Shown here: positions 7,636 to 15,100 of the stretch, piece by piece
Layout: each line of letters opens with the position of its first letter
Numbering within the stretch: position 1 is the stretch's first letter
Origin: Amylibacter sp.
Lineage (GTDB): Bacteria; Pseudomonadota; Alphaproteobacteria; Rhodobacterales; Rhodobacteraceae
Assembly (NCBI GenBank): GCA_030625465.1
Contig: DAOUQS010000016.1
Span: 1-15,359, forward strand
Direction of reading: 5' to 3'
DNA length: 15,359 bases
The notes under the pieces: model-generated
The model's database searches: none
The model's input: the letters and a program-made list of their open reading frames with translations, nothing else
What the model was told of the DNA's origin: nothing
Made by a program: the position numbers and the translations under genes

Positions 7636-8649
7636 CTACGCTTTTTTCCGGATTTGGCGTATGAAAACACTGTCAGAGGCAGTCTCTGTGGGTTTTTCAG
7701 ACATTACTACAGGCTTTTCAGGCGGGTTCAGGCGGCTGAACGGATCGGACTTGCCGCGTGTAGCCTTTGAAAATCTGGAAATTGGTTTTGGTGGTTTGGT
7801 ATCGCTGGCGGTTGTTTTCGCAACAGGCGCTTTTACCGCCGGTGCTTTATGAGATTTTTTATCCACATTTTTTATAATTGCGTTGACGATAGACGGGTCA
7901 TCGGTGCCTTTGACGATTGCAAAAATCCGTACAATACTGCGATAATAGGCAATCGCGATCAGGATATATGCGATGATATAAATGATGTCGCTTTGAATGC
8001 CTAATGCGGTTTTTTCAGTCAATATTGCAGTGCGATTGCCGAAAAACGCCTCTATATATATCGGGTTTTTGCCGTAATAGCCGTATTCGATCCCCAGTTT
8101 TGCAAGGTTGTCTTGTGCCAGCGCTTTATATTCATTGCCGAATGCCGCGGGCAGGCCGTTTACTTTTACAATCGGCCCGATCTGCCCGTTGCTATCGGAA
8201 AGTGTAAGCACCTGTTTATATAAGTTTGCATTATCCGAAATAATCGCGCCGATTAGCATTTTACGGGCAACCTTATCGTTGGTATTGTTCTGGTTTGTTG
8301 TGCCGCTGTCCTTGGTCAAGGCGGATGTGGCGGCATAAAGTGGTGCGATATATTTTGTACTTTTAGCGGTGCCGTTTTTATCAACGATAATTTCAAACAG
8401 GTCTGACTGGTCTATTTCCGCCAGCAGGTTCATCTCACCCGCAAGGCCCGCATTGGCGTCTTTTGAAAAATCTTCAATCCGCACGATTGCCGGCGGGCCT
8501 TTTGCGATGACGCTTGCAGAATTATGGCTCATCGGGCCGGTGCGCCCGTCTAAAAGGGTTGCTAAGGCCAGGATTGCAAAAGAAAAAACCAGGATCAACA
8601 CTGGATTTTTAACGAAAACCATATCCAGAATTGGCTTGATTATGTACAT
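7636..8649 (-). CDS. Unknown protein with two membrane spans and a long basic tail
   Basis: I do not recognise this 337-residue protein. Its layout is clear: a short N-terminus, membrane span 1 at about 15-33, a hydrophilic domain of about 185 residues (35-220) that is probably periplasmic, span 2 at about 221-237, then a roughly 100-residue tail that is basic and rich in Pro, Lys, Ser and Thr (KAPAVKAPVAKTTASDTKPP around 268-287), probably cytoplasmic and disordered. The outer domain is low in cysteine and shows no catalytic motif I know; KYIAPLYAATSALTKDSGTT (99-118) is polar. The start ATG has GAGG upstream. It is divergent from lon across 316 bp, so it may share regulation with it. It could be an envelope or stress-linked protein, but that is only a guess from position. 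Confidence 0.8.
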   Translation of the reverse strand: MYIIKPILDMVFVKNPVLILVFSFAILALATLLDGRTGPMSHNSASVIAKGPPAIVRIEDFSKDANAGLAGEMNLLAEIDQSDLFEIIVDKNGTAKSTKYIAPLYAATSALTKDSGTTNQNNTNDKVARKMLIGAIISDNANLYKQVLTLSDSNGQIGPIVKVNGLPAAFGNEYKALAQDNLAKLGIEYGYYGKNPIYIEAFFGNRTAILTEKTALGIQSDIIYIIAYILIAIAYYRSIVRIFAIVKGTDDPSIVNAIIKNVDKKSHKAPAVKAPVAKTTASDTKPPKPISRFSKATRGKSDPFSRLNPPEKPVVMSEKPTETASDSVFIRQIRKKA

Positions 8650-8685
8650 GCCTGCGCCTCATTTGTATTGTTTTAGTTTGCTCTT

Positions 8686-8697
8686 CTTAATATTAAG
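8686..8697. repeat. Perfect 12-bp palindrome CTTAATATTAAG
   Basis: The sequence equals its own reverse complement. It sits 37 bases upstream of the start of the two-span unknown gene, where an operator or promoter element would be expected. It is AT-rich, so chance is possible. Confidence 0.45.
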
Positions 8698-8742
8698 TAA
8701 TAATTTTGGTAAAAATAAGGCATTTCAAGATTAAAAGAACAA

Positions 8743-8754
8743 GGCAACATTGCC
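8743..8754. repeat. Inverted repeat GGCAA-CA-TTGCC, first of a pair
   Basis: Perfect 5-bp arms with a 2-base centre. A second copy with the same arms lies 42 bases downstream, close to four turns of DNA, so both would face the same side of the helix. Candidate operator for the unknown gene, for lon, or for both. Confidence 0.45.
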
Positions 8755-8784
8755 GCAACTTGTGTTAATAAATTATACTATCTT

Positions 8785-8797
8785 GGCAATTGTTGCC
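8785..8797. repeat. Inverted repeat GGCAA-TTG-TTGCC, second of a pair
   Basis: Same arms as the copy at 8743-8754, here with a 3-base centre. TTGCC occurs once more just after it (8799-8803) without a partner arm. Confidence 0.45.
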
Positions 8798-8854
8798 CTT
8801 GCCACTTTGAAAAGAAACGGTCACAATAATCACAACAAAATAAGCATCAGGGTG

Positions 8855-8887
8855 CTTGAAATTTTCAAAATCAATCACACCTATAAG
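8855..8887 (+). promoter_or_regulatory. Possible lon promoter (heat-shock-like elements)
   Basis: CTTGAAA (8855-8861) followed after 18 bases by CCTATAAG (8880-8887) resembles the two boxes of alphaproteobacterial heat-shock sigma (RpoH) promoters, which often drive lon. The gap between the boxes is a few bases longer than usual, so this is a weak candidate. It would put transcription start about 70 bases before the lon ATG. Confidence 0.3.
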
Positions 8888-8965
8888 CTTAGATAAATTG
8901 GAGAAATGCCGCGTTGCTGGGAAAACCGGGGCGCATATTTTCTTGCTAAAACAAAGGAATAATAC

Positions 8966-11374
8966 ATGTCAGACGCAATTTGCGTATCTTATCCAGTCCT
9001 TCCACTGCGCGATATTGTGGTGTTCCCACATATGATCGTACCGCTTTTTGTCGGTCGCGAAAAATCTGTTCGCGCATTGGAAGCGGTGATGGAAGACAAC
9101 AAAGAAATTCTGTTGTCGTCACAAATCGACCCGTCCGAAGACGAACCTTCTGAAGAAACAATTTACCAAACCGGCGTTTTAGCCAGTGTTTTGCAATTGC
9201 TGAAATTGCCTGATGGTACGGTAAAGGTTCTGGTTGAAGGGCTGCACCGTGTGCGCATCACTGAATATATCGACAATCCGGATTATTTTGAAGCAAGTGC
9301 GGAACTGTTGACCGAAACCGAGAATAACCCCGATGTGATCGAAGCGATCAGCCGGACGGTTTCAAAAGAATTTGAACGATATGCAAAGCTGAATAAATCT
9401 ATTCCGGAAGAGGCTTTAAGCTCTGTCGCCAATACCGACGGGGCCGATAAGCTGGCGGATACTGTCGCAGGGCATCTGTCGATCCGTGTCGAGCAAAAAC
9501 AGGATTTGCTGGAAACGCTGGACTTATCCGAGCGGCTGGAAAAGATTTACGGCCTGATGCAGGGCGAGATGTCGGTTCTGAAGGTTGAACGGAAGATTAA
9601 AAGCCGTGTTAAAAACCAGATGGAACGCACGCAGCGCGAATATTATCTGAATGAACAGATGAAAGCCATCCAGCAAGAGCTTGGTGATAGTGAACAGGGC
9701 GGCGGTGACGAGCTGTCCGAACTGGAACAACAGATCGCCAATACAAAGTTTTCCAAAGAAGCTAAAGAAAAGGCGGAAGGCGAGCTGAAAAAGCTGCGCC
9801 AGATGTCACCAATGTCTGCGGAAGCCACCGTTGTGCGCAATTACCTTGACTGGATGCTGTCGATCCCGTGGGGTAAAAAAACCCGTGTTAAGAAAGACTT
9901 GAACAAAGCAGAAGAGATATTGAACGCCGATCACTATGGTCTGGAAAAGGTCAAGGAACGGATTGTCGAATATTTGGCCGTGCAAAAACGCTCGGCCAAG
10001 CTGAAGGGGCCTATACTTTGCCTTGTCGGCCCTCCGGGTGTTGGTAAAACAAGTCTGGGCAAGTCCATGGCAAGGGCCACCGGACGCGAGTTTATCCGTA
10101 TTTCATTGGGTGGCGTGCGTGACGAAAGCGAAATTCGCGGTCACCGCCGGACTTATATCGGCTCTATGCCGGGTAAAATCATCCAGTCCATGAAAAAGGC
10201 AAAAACAACCAACCCGTTGATCCTGCTGGATGAAGTGGACAAAATGGGCAATGACATGCGTGGCGATCCGTCAAGCGCATTGCTTGAGGTTCTGGATCCG
10301 GAACAAAACGGAACCTTTATTGATCACTATATGGAGGTCGAATATGACCTTTCCAACGTGATGTTTGTGACCACATCAAATTCCTACAATATTCCGGGCC
10401 CATTGCTGGACCGGATGGAGGTTATTGCACTTTCCGGTTATACCGAAGATGAAAAGCAACAGATTGCTAAGCGGCATCTACTGGACAAACAGTTGAAAAA
10501 CCACGGGCTTCGCAAAGGCGAATTTAGCTTGGATGACAATGCGTTACTGGACATTGTTCGTCTATATACCCGCGAAGCTGGTGTGCGTAATCTGGAACGC
10601 GAACTTGCCAAACTGTGCCGCAAAGCCGTGACACGGATTGTTAAGGGCACGCAAAAGGTTGTGGCGATTACTTCGGATAATCTGGAAGAGTATCTGGGCG
10701 TCAAACGGTTCAAATTCGGGCTTGCCGAAGAAAAGGACCAGATCGGTGTTGTTACCGGCCTTGCGTATACCAGTGTCGGCGGTGAGCTGCTTTCTATCGA
10801 AGCTTTGAAGCTACCCGGTAAAGGCCGGATGAAAACTACCGGCAAGCTGGGCGATGTTATGAAAGAAAGCATTGATGCGGCAGCATCCTATGTGCGCGCG
10901 ATCAGCCCCGAAATCGGGGTTAAACCGCCTGTGTTTGAGAAAATAGACATTCACGTCCACGTGCCTGAAGGGGCCACGCCAAAAGACGGGCCATCGGCCG
11001 GTGTCGGGATGGTAACTGCGATTGTTTCGGTGCTGACAGGGATTGCGGTTAAAAAGGATATTGCCATGACTGGTGAAGTTACTTTGCGCGGGCATGTTTT
11101 GCCGATCGGCGGGCTGAAAGAAAAGCTTTTGGCGGCATTGCGCGGTGGCGTCAAAACTGTGCTTATCCCGAAAGATAACGAAAAAGACCTGACGGAAATT
11201 CCCGACAACGTTAAAGAAGGCATGAAAATCATTCCTGTCAGCCGCGTGTCAGAGGTTCTGGAACATGCACTGGTTTCAAAGCCCGACGCTATTTTCTGGG
11301 ATGAAAAAGCAGAAGAGGCGGCTGCGGGCATCACTGTTGATAAAAACGGCAATGAACCTGCCGTTGCGCATTAA
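8966..11374 (+). CDS. lon: ATP-dependent protease Lon
   Basis: Cytoplasmic AAA+ serine protease that degrades misfolded and selected regulatory proteins. The 802 residues cover the whole family architecture: N-terminal substrate-binding LAN domain (about 8-200, starting YPVLPLRDIVVFPHM), a coiled coil (about 200-285), AAA+ module with Walker A GPPGVGKTS (355-363, Lys361) and Walker B LILLDEVDK (418-426, Asp422/Glu423), and the protease domain with catalytic Ser677 in PKDGPSAG and Lys720 in GGLKEKLLAA. The start ATG has AAGGAA at a good distance. The Glu/Ala-rich C-terminal tail (about 778-802) is ordinary. A probable terminator follows, then the HU-like gene in the same direction. Heat-shock control is plausible; see the upstream region. 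Confidence 0.99.
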   Translation: MSDAICVSYPVLPLRDIVVFPHMIVPLFVGREKSVRALEAVMEDNKEILLSSQIDPSEDEPSEETIYQTGVLASVLQLLKLPDGTVKVLVEGLHRVRITEYIDNPDYFEASAELLTETENNPDVIEAISRTVSKEFERYAKLNKSIPEEALSSVANTDGADKLADTVAGHLSIRVEQKQDLLETLDLSERLEKIYGLMQGEMSVLKVERKIKSRVKNQMERTQREYYLNEQMKAIQQELGDSEQGGGDELSELEQQIANTKFSKEAKEKAEGELKKLRQMSPMSAEATVVRNYLDWMLSIPWGKKTRVKKDLNKAEEILNADHYGLEKVKERIVEYLAVQKRSAKLKGPILCLVGPPGVGKTSLGKSMARATGREFIRISLGGVRDESEIRGHRRTYIGSMPGKIIQSMKKAKTTNPLILLDEVDKMGNDMRGDPSSALLEVLDPEQNGTFIDHYMEVEYDLSNVMFVTTSNSYNIPGPLLDRMEVIALSGYTEDEKQQIAKRHLLDKQLKNHGLRKGEFSLDDNALLDIVRLYTREAGVRNLERELAKLCRKAVTRIVKGTQKVVAITSDNLEEYLGVKRFKFGLAEEKDQIGVVTGLAYTSVGGELLSIEALKLPGKGRMKTTGKLGDVMKESIDAAASYVRAISPEIGVKPPVFEKIDIHVHVPEGATPKDGPSAGVGMVTAIVSVLTGIAVKKDIAMTGEVTLRGHVLPIGGLKEKLLAALRGGVKTVLIPKDNEKDLTEIPDNVKEGMKIIPVSRVSEVLEHALVSKPDAIFWDEKAEEAAAGITVDKNGNEPAVAH

Positions 11375-11389
11375 ACCAGCCGGATAGCC

Positions 11390-11407
11390 CGTATTCATCT
11401 GAATACG
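11390..11407 (+). repeat. Small hairpin after lon
   Basis: CGTATTC-ATCT-GAATACG forms a 7-bp stem with a 4-base loop starting 16 bases after the lon stop. There is no T-run after it. It may protect the 3' end of the lon transcript together with the larger stem downstream. Confidence 0.4.
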
Positions 11408-11423
11408 CACCGCATAATTCAAC

Positions 11424-11470
11424 TTAATGACGCTCCTCGTGTAAAAGCGGGTAGCGTCATTAATTGTTTT
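11424..11470 (+). terminator. Probable terminator between lon and the HU-like gene
   Basis: TTAATGACGCT (11424-11434) pairs perfectly with AGCGTCATTAA (11453-11463), an 11-bp stem with an 18-base loop, followed by TTGTTTT. The outer stem end is AT-rich and the loop is large, so termination strength is uncertain, but perfect pairing of this length is unlikely to be chance. Confidence 0.55.
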
Positions 11471-11511
11471 GATCTAGGGTTTTATAAAAATAACGGGAGG
11501 TCCGAGCGAAA

Positions 11512-11865
11512 ATGGTTACGGCGAAAAAAACAACTAAGACGACAAAGACAACTTCCAGCATGGCGACGGAAATTGCAGATGCTGAAACGGCTGTGGATGT
11601 GAAAGTCGCTGATCCCAATATGATCAAGAAAAAAGATATCTATGATTATGTGTCGGTTTCAACGGGTTTACGCAAACGCGATGTGCGTGAAGCGGTGGAT
11701 AGTATGCTGGAATTTTTGCACAGTAGTCTTTCTGACGGTAAAACCGTTCAGGTTCCGCCTTTGGGCAAAATCAAGCCTGTTGAACGTGGTTCGGGCGATA
11801 ACATCAAAATGCATTACAAGCTAATGCTGAAGAAAACCGACGATGCCGAAAAAAAATCTGGCTGA
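11512..11865 (+). CDS. HU-like DNA-binding protein with N-terminal extension and short arm
   Basis: A 117-residue relative of histone-like HU/IHF proteins. Residues 1-35 are an added Lys/Thr-rich then acidic extension (AKKTTKTTKTTSS). The HU helical base lies at about 37-75 (KKDIYDYVSVSTGLRKRDVR, then EAVDSMLEFLHSSL), followed by DGKTVQVPPLGKIKPVERGS. In ordinary HU the next section is a long beta arm with the Arg-Asn-Pro tip that enters the minor groove; here only GDNIKMHYKLMLKK follows, so the arm is shortened and the tip missing. DNA binding is likely but sharp bending is doubtful. GGGAGGT 10 bases before the ATG supports the start. It follows the lon terminator and precedes tRNA-Val. Confidence 0.85.
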   Translation: MVTAKKTTKTTKTTSSMATEIADAETAVDVKVADPNMIKKKDIYDYVSVSTGLRKRDVREAVDSMLEFLHSSLSDGKTVQVPPLGKIKPVERGSGDNIKMHYKLMLKKTDDAEKKSG

Positions 11866-11879
11866 AGTGAAACTACCCC

Positions 11880-11908
11880 TTGATGCGGCTGGCAACTCTG
11901 TCTAAAAG
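11880..11908 (+). promoter_or_regulatory. Candidate promoter for tRNA-Val
   Basis: TTGATG (11880-11885), 17 bases, TAAAAG (11903-11908), placing the start of transcription only a few bases before the tRNA. The interval also contains GCGGCT...AGCCGC (11885-11890/11906-11911 region) which could pair with a 16-base loop. Read-through from the HU-like gene is the alternative. Confidence 0.35.
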
Positions 11909-11918
11909 CCGCGTCAGT

Positions 11919-11994
<76 letters not shown>

Positions 11995-12017
11995 CTTTCC
12001 TTGCAGGTAGGTTCAAG

Positions 12018-12611
12018 ATGAAATTTCCCCCGCTATATTTACTGCGTCATGGCCAGACAGAATGGAATGCGGCGGGGCGGTTTCAGGGACAAAAAAACTC
12101 TGACCTGACAGAAGTTGGCCGGGGCCATGCGGCAGCGCAGGGGCGGCTTTTGGCACCAGTTCTGGAACAGTTTCCGGACATTGATATTTACGCCAGCCCT
12201 TTGGGGCGGGTGTGTGAAACCTTTGAAATCGCTTTGGGCGGCCATGATCGCACTCCGGTTTTTAATGATGACTTGAAGGAAATTGCTTTCGGGGATTGGG
12301 AAAACCTTACACGGCAAGAGATTAAAAAGGGCTGGCCCGATATATTCAATGACGCGCAGACTGATATGGATCTATTCCTGTTTTCGCCAGATGGTGAAAA
12401 TTATGACGATATGTATACGCGGTGCCACCGTTTTTTAAGTAGTTTAACAAAGCCATCTGTGGTTTTTTCCCACGGCATAACAATTGCTTTTATGCGCACG
12501 ATCGCCCGTGATCTGTCTTATGAAGGTTTCACACAGCTTAGCCGCCATCAGGGTTGCATTTATGTGATCGAAGATGGACAGGAAACCTTGTTGGCAGAAC
12601 AGCCGGGCTGA
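12018..12611 (+). CDS. Histidine phosphatase family protein (first of tandem pair)
   Basis: A 197-residue member of the phosphoglycerate mutase-like histidine phosphatase superfamily; substrate unknown. The phosphate pocket is complete: RHGQTEWN with nucleophile His11, Arg64 in ASPLGR, acid Glu88 before FGDWE, and second His152 in FSHGI. I start it at the ATG at 12018, preceded by AGGTAGG, giving MKFPPLYLLRHG; the open frame reaches back into tRNA-Val, which cannot be coding. Sequences of this type get annotated as GpmB, CobC or broad phosphatases, and motif content alone cannot decide. Its stop shares one base with the start of a paralogue downstream, so both are probably made together. Confidence 0.9.
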   Translation: MKFPPLYLLRHGQTEWNAAGRFQGQKNSDLTEVGRGHAAAQGRLLAPVLEQFPDIDIYASPLGRVCETFEIALGGHDRTPVFNDDLKEIAFGDWENLTRQEIKKGWPDIFNDAQTDMDLFLFSPDGENYDDMYTRCHRFLSSLTKPSVVFSHGITIAFMRTIARDLSYEGFTQLSRHQGCIYVIEDGQETLLAEQPG

Positions 12612-13198
12612 TGTTTGCCCATCCGCCGCTTTATATCCTGCGTCACGGCCAGACTGACTGGAATTTGCAAAGACGCTGTCAGGGCAGTCTTAATTCCCCA
12701 CTGACCAACCTTGGGCGCGCGCAAGCCGCCGACCAGCGCAAAATTCTGGAAACTGTATTTGCGGCACATCCCGACCTGCGGGTTGTTTGCAGTCCGCAAG
12801 GTAGGGCACGCGAAACCGCTGAAATAGTCTTGGCAGGGCGGGATATTTCCGTGGGTTATGACCCGCGTATAGCCGAGGTTGATGCGGGCCTTTGGGCAGG
12901 CATGAAACATGATCTGATTGCGGCCAGATGGCCTGACCTGTTCAACGACAGGCTGACAATTTTTGAAGCGTCACTAAACGCGGTCGAGGGTGAGGGCTAT
13001 GACGGCCTGAAAAACAGATGTCAGGATTTCCTGACAGGTGTCGCCGTTCCCACGGTGATTATCAGCCACGGTATTACCGGCATGGTGTTGCGCGGCTTGG
13101 CTTGCGGGCTGGATTTTGACCAGATGAAATCACTGCCGTTTACACAGGGCTGTGTCTTCGCCCTGAAACAGGGCAAAGAACAAATTATGACCTGCTGA
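12611..13198 (+). CDS. Histidine phosphatase family protein (second of tandem pair)
   Basis: A 195-residue paralogue of the preceding gene, evidently from tandem duplication: same length, same order of motifs, and matching details such as WPDLFND (WPDIFND in the first copy), GEGYD and TQGCVFALKQGKE (HQGCIYVIEDGQE). Active-site residues are His12 in RHGQTDWN, Arg65 in CSPQGR, Glu89 and His153 in ISHGI. Around the acid residue it reads EVDAGLWAGM instead of EIAFGDWENL, so substrate range may differ. The start ATG overlaps the upstream TGA (TGATG), indicating coupled translation; the longer frame reading back to 12554 lies inside the first gene. It ends directly against the upp stop with no base between. 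Confidence 0.9.
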   Translation: MFAHPPLYILRHGQTDWNLQRRCQGSLNSPLTNLGRAQAADQRKILETVFAAHPDLRVVCSPQGRARETAEIVLAGRDISVGYDPRIAEVDAGLWAGMKHDLIAARWPDLFNDRLTIFEASLNAVEGEGYDGLKNRCQDFLTGVAVPTVIISHGITGMVLRGLACGLDFDQMKSLPFTQGCVFALKQGKEQIMTC

Positions 13199-13831
13199 TT
13201 ATTGCGTGCCGTAAATACGGTCGCCGGCATCGCCAAGGCCGGGCATGATGTACCCAGACTCGTTTAGTCTTTCATCCAGTGCGGCAGTAATGATTGGCAC
13301 ATCCGGATGGGCCTCTTTCATCCGTGCAACACCTTCGGGGGCGGCCAGCAAACACAAGAAGACAATGTTCTTCGCACCAGCCTCTTTCAACATATCAATC
13401 GCGGCGGCTGATGAATTGCCTGTGGCCAGCATCGGGTCGACCGCGATGACAAAGCGTTTGTCGATCTCGGAGGGGACTTTGAAGTAGTATTTCACCGGCT
13501 TCAGGGTTTCTTCGTTACGGTACAATCCGACAAAACCCACACGGGCCGAAGGGATCAGATCCAGCATGCCGTCCAGCAAACCGTTGCCGGCGCGCAAGAT
13601 CGATACAAGTGCCAGCTTTTTGCCGTCCAGTTTGGGGGCTTCGATGGTTGCCATCGGTGTTTCGATTGTTTTGGTTGTGATCGGCAAATCGCGGGTGACC
13701 TCATAGGCCAGCAAGTGGCTGATTTCACGCAACAGTTGGCGGAACTGGTTTGACGGTGTGTTTTTGTCACGCATGATCGTCAGTTTATGCTGGATCAAGG
13801 GATGGTTGACGACGGTCAGGTGCTGGGTCAT
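13199..13831 (-). CDS. upp: Uracil phosphoribosyltransferase
   Basis: Salvage enzyme making UMP from uracil and PRPP, cytoplasmic. The 210 residues match the family. Markers: [20 protein letters not shown] near the N-terminus, [13 protein letters not shown] (78-90), the PRPP-binding loop [20 protein letters not shown] (127-146) and the C-terminal uracil-binding [12 protein letters not shown] (198-209). The ATG has a purine-rich GGAAAG upstream. A good promoter candidate lies between it and the EamA-type gene, so it need not depend on read-through. It converges on the tandem phosphatases with adjoining stop codons. Confidence 0.98.
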   Translation of the reverse strand: MTQHLTVVNHPLIQHKLTIMRDKNTPSNQFRQLLREISHLLAYEVTRDLPITTKTIETPMATIEAPKLDGKKLALVSILRAGNGLLDGMLDLIPSARVGFVGLYRNEETLKPVKYYFKVPSEIDKRFVIAVDPMLATGNSSAAAIDMLKEAGAKNIVFLCLLAAPEGVARMKEAHPDVPIITAALDERLNESGYIMPGLGDAGDRIYGTQ

Positions 13832-13857
13832 ATCTGTTTCTTTCCTACTTCCCGCGT

Positions 13858-13886
13858 ATTATTTGACTAGTTGATCAAATGATCAA
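13858..13886 (-). promoter_or_regulatory. Candidate upp promoter with overlapping inverted repeat
   Basis: On the minus strand TTGATC (13886-13881), 17 bases, AATAAT (13863-13858), then about 27 bases to the upp ATG. The -35 box overlaps the EamA-type gene's stop codon (13885-13883). The same place holds TTGATC-AAAT-GATCAA (13871-13886), equally a direct repeat of TGATCAA, and ATTTGA/TCAAAT arms (13861-13880), so a regulator may bind here. Confidence 0.45.
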
Positions 13887-14755
13887 GTGCGAATTGGTTT
13901 TTCTTTTTGCGAAATGGCCAGAGTTGCGACCGAAAGCAACACCAAAGCCCCGCCTGTTATTTCGGTCAGGGTCATGGCTTCGTTCAAAAACAACCAGACC
14001 CAGATCGGGCCAAGCAGGCTTTCGATCAGCAACAGCAAGCTGGCCTCGGCGGCCGGAACGTGTCCCGTGCCCCATGTGACCAGCGCTATTCCAAGACCGA
14101 TGGTGAAGGCACCCATGAACAAGATAATCGCCAGATCATATAGCGACAGGGTCAATCCGTTGCCCAATGTAACAGAGAAGCCAAGCCCGATGGCCATGGA
14201 AATCACCCCTGCAAGGAATGTGCCACCCAGCGGGTCAGGCTGTTTGCTGTTGCGGGCAAAGACCAGCATCGCGGCAAAGCAAAGCCCGGATATAAGCGCA
14301 AATAAATTGCCCAGACTGCGCCCCAGTTCAACCCCGTCACTGACCATCAGACCGACCCCCAGAACCGCGACGATCATACAGGCCCATGTCAGGCGGGCAG
14401 GGACCTCGCCCAGAAAAAACCATGCAAGGATGGCGGTGAAAAACGGCACGGTGGTCAGGATCAGCAAGGTGGATGCAACCGAGGTGTGAAGCATTGCGAA
14501 TATGTAGAAGGAAAATGCAATGGCCAGTGCGGTGCCCATTTTCAGATCATTGGCATCAAGGCTGCGCAAAAACACCGGCAAGCTGACCTTGCGCTTCAGG
14601 CAGGCGACCAAGGCGACCATCAGGGATATGGTGACAGACCGGTAGGCCAGAATTTGAAACCCGTCAGCATCTTCGACCAGACGCAGCAACAGGCCGACAA
14701 AGCTCATGCAAGTGCCGCCAAGCAGGATTAACAGGGATGCGGTGCGTTTGGACAT
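13883..14755 (-). CDS. EamA/DMT-family transporter
   Basis: A 290-residue inner-membrane protein of the drug/metabolite transporter superfamily, probably an exporter of a small metabolite; substrate unknown. I count about ten hydrophobic spans in two similar halves, each an EamA unit (about 6-138 and 149-283). Family-like features are the start of the first unit (GGTCMSFVGLLLRLV, AYRS), FFTAILAWFFLGEVPARLTW at the end of the first half, and PIWVWLFLNEAMTLTEITGG at the end of the second. The C-terminus is short and basic. The ribosome binding site is weak. upp follows 51 bases later in the same direction, but a separate promoter candidate for upp means they may not form an operon. No functional link to upp is evident. 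Confidence 0.9.
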   Translation of the reverse strand: MSKRTASLLILLGGTCMSFVGLLLRLVEDADGFQILAYRSVTISLMVALVACLKRKVSLPVFLRSLDANDLKMGTALAIAFSFYIFAMLHTSVASTLLILTTVPFFTAILAWFFLGEVPARLTWACMIVAVLGVGLMVSDGVELGRSLGNLFALISGLCFAAMLVFARNSKQPDPLGGTFLAGVISMAIGLGFSVTLGNGLTLSLYDLAIILFMGAFTIGLGIALVTWGTGHVPAAEASLLLLIESLLGPIWVWLFLNEAMTLTEITGGALVLLSVATLAISQKEKPIRT

Positions 14756-14897
14756 AAGGATACCCGGTTACAGTTTCGCCAACCCTAAGCAGGCATTTCA
14801 TTTGCTGTCTATATGGTTTTGCATTGGGGCGGGTTTGCGATTAAAAAACCGCAAATCAGTATTTTTGGAAAAATTGTTTTTTGTCGTGCGAACCCGC

Positions 14898-14926
14898 TTG
14901 ACGCATCTTGCGATTGACCCTACAAG
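14898..14926 (+). promoter_or_regulatory. Candidate promoter for tRNA-Asp
   Basis: TTGACG (14898-14903), 17 bases, TACAAG (14921-14926), with the expected start about 34 bases before the mature tRNA. Upstream, TTTGCG/CGCAAA arms (about 14834-14855) could form a weak hairpin. The 211-bp gap 14756-14966 has no coding sequence. Confidence 0.45.
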
Positions 14927-14966
14927 CCACCTCACACCAGACAGCATGTTTGGTGTAAGGAAATGC

Positions 14967-15043
<77 letters not shown>

Positions 15044-15067
15044 CTTTTCCTTTCAGAATTTACACCC

Positions 15068-15096
15068 TTGACCAAAGCAATATTTTGCCCGATATT
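15068..15096 (+). promoter_or_regulatory. Candidate promoter of the BetI-like gene
   Basis: TTGACC (15068-15073), 17 bases, GATATT (15091-15096). The predicted start of transcription, near 15103, falls inside the palindromic operator, an arrangement expected for self-repression. Confidence 0.5.
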
Positions 15097-15100
15097 TATC

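Larger units (their letters stand above)
8650..8965. other. 316-bp AT-rich divergent control region before lon
   Basis: No gene is apparent. It holds a 12-bp perfect palindrome near the unknown gene, two related GGCAA/TTGCC inverted repeats in the middle, an inverted repeat TTGAAA-T-TTTCAA (8856-8868) overlapping a possible promoter, and the lon ribosome binding site AAGGAA (8953-8958). The number of inverted repeats suggests a controlled divergent promoter region. Confidence 0.6.

Noticed and set aside
8807..8829. Second lon promoter built on TTGAAA at 8807
   Set aside because: No -10-like hexamer occurs at 16-18 bases; the nearest AT-rich match is only 13 bases away.
13871..13886. FNR/FixK-type site (TTGAT...ATCAA)
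   Set aside because: The half-sites are separated by six bases instead of the four needed for an FNR-type dimer, and neither neighbouring gene is an expected target.
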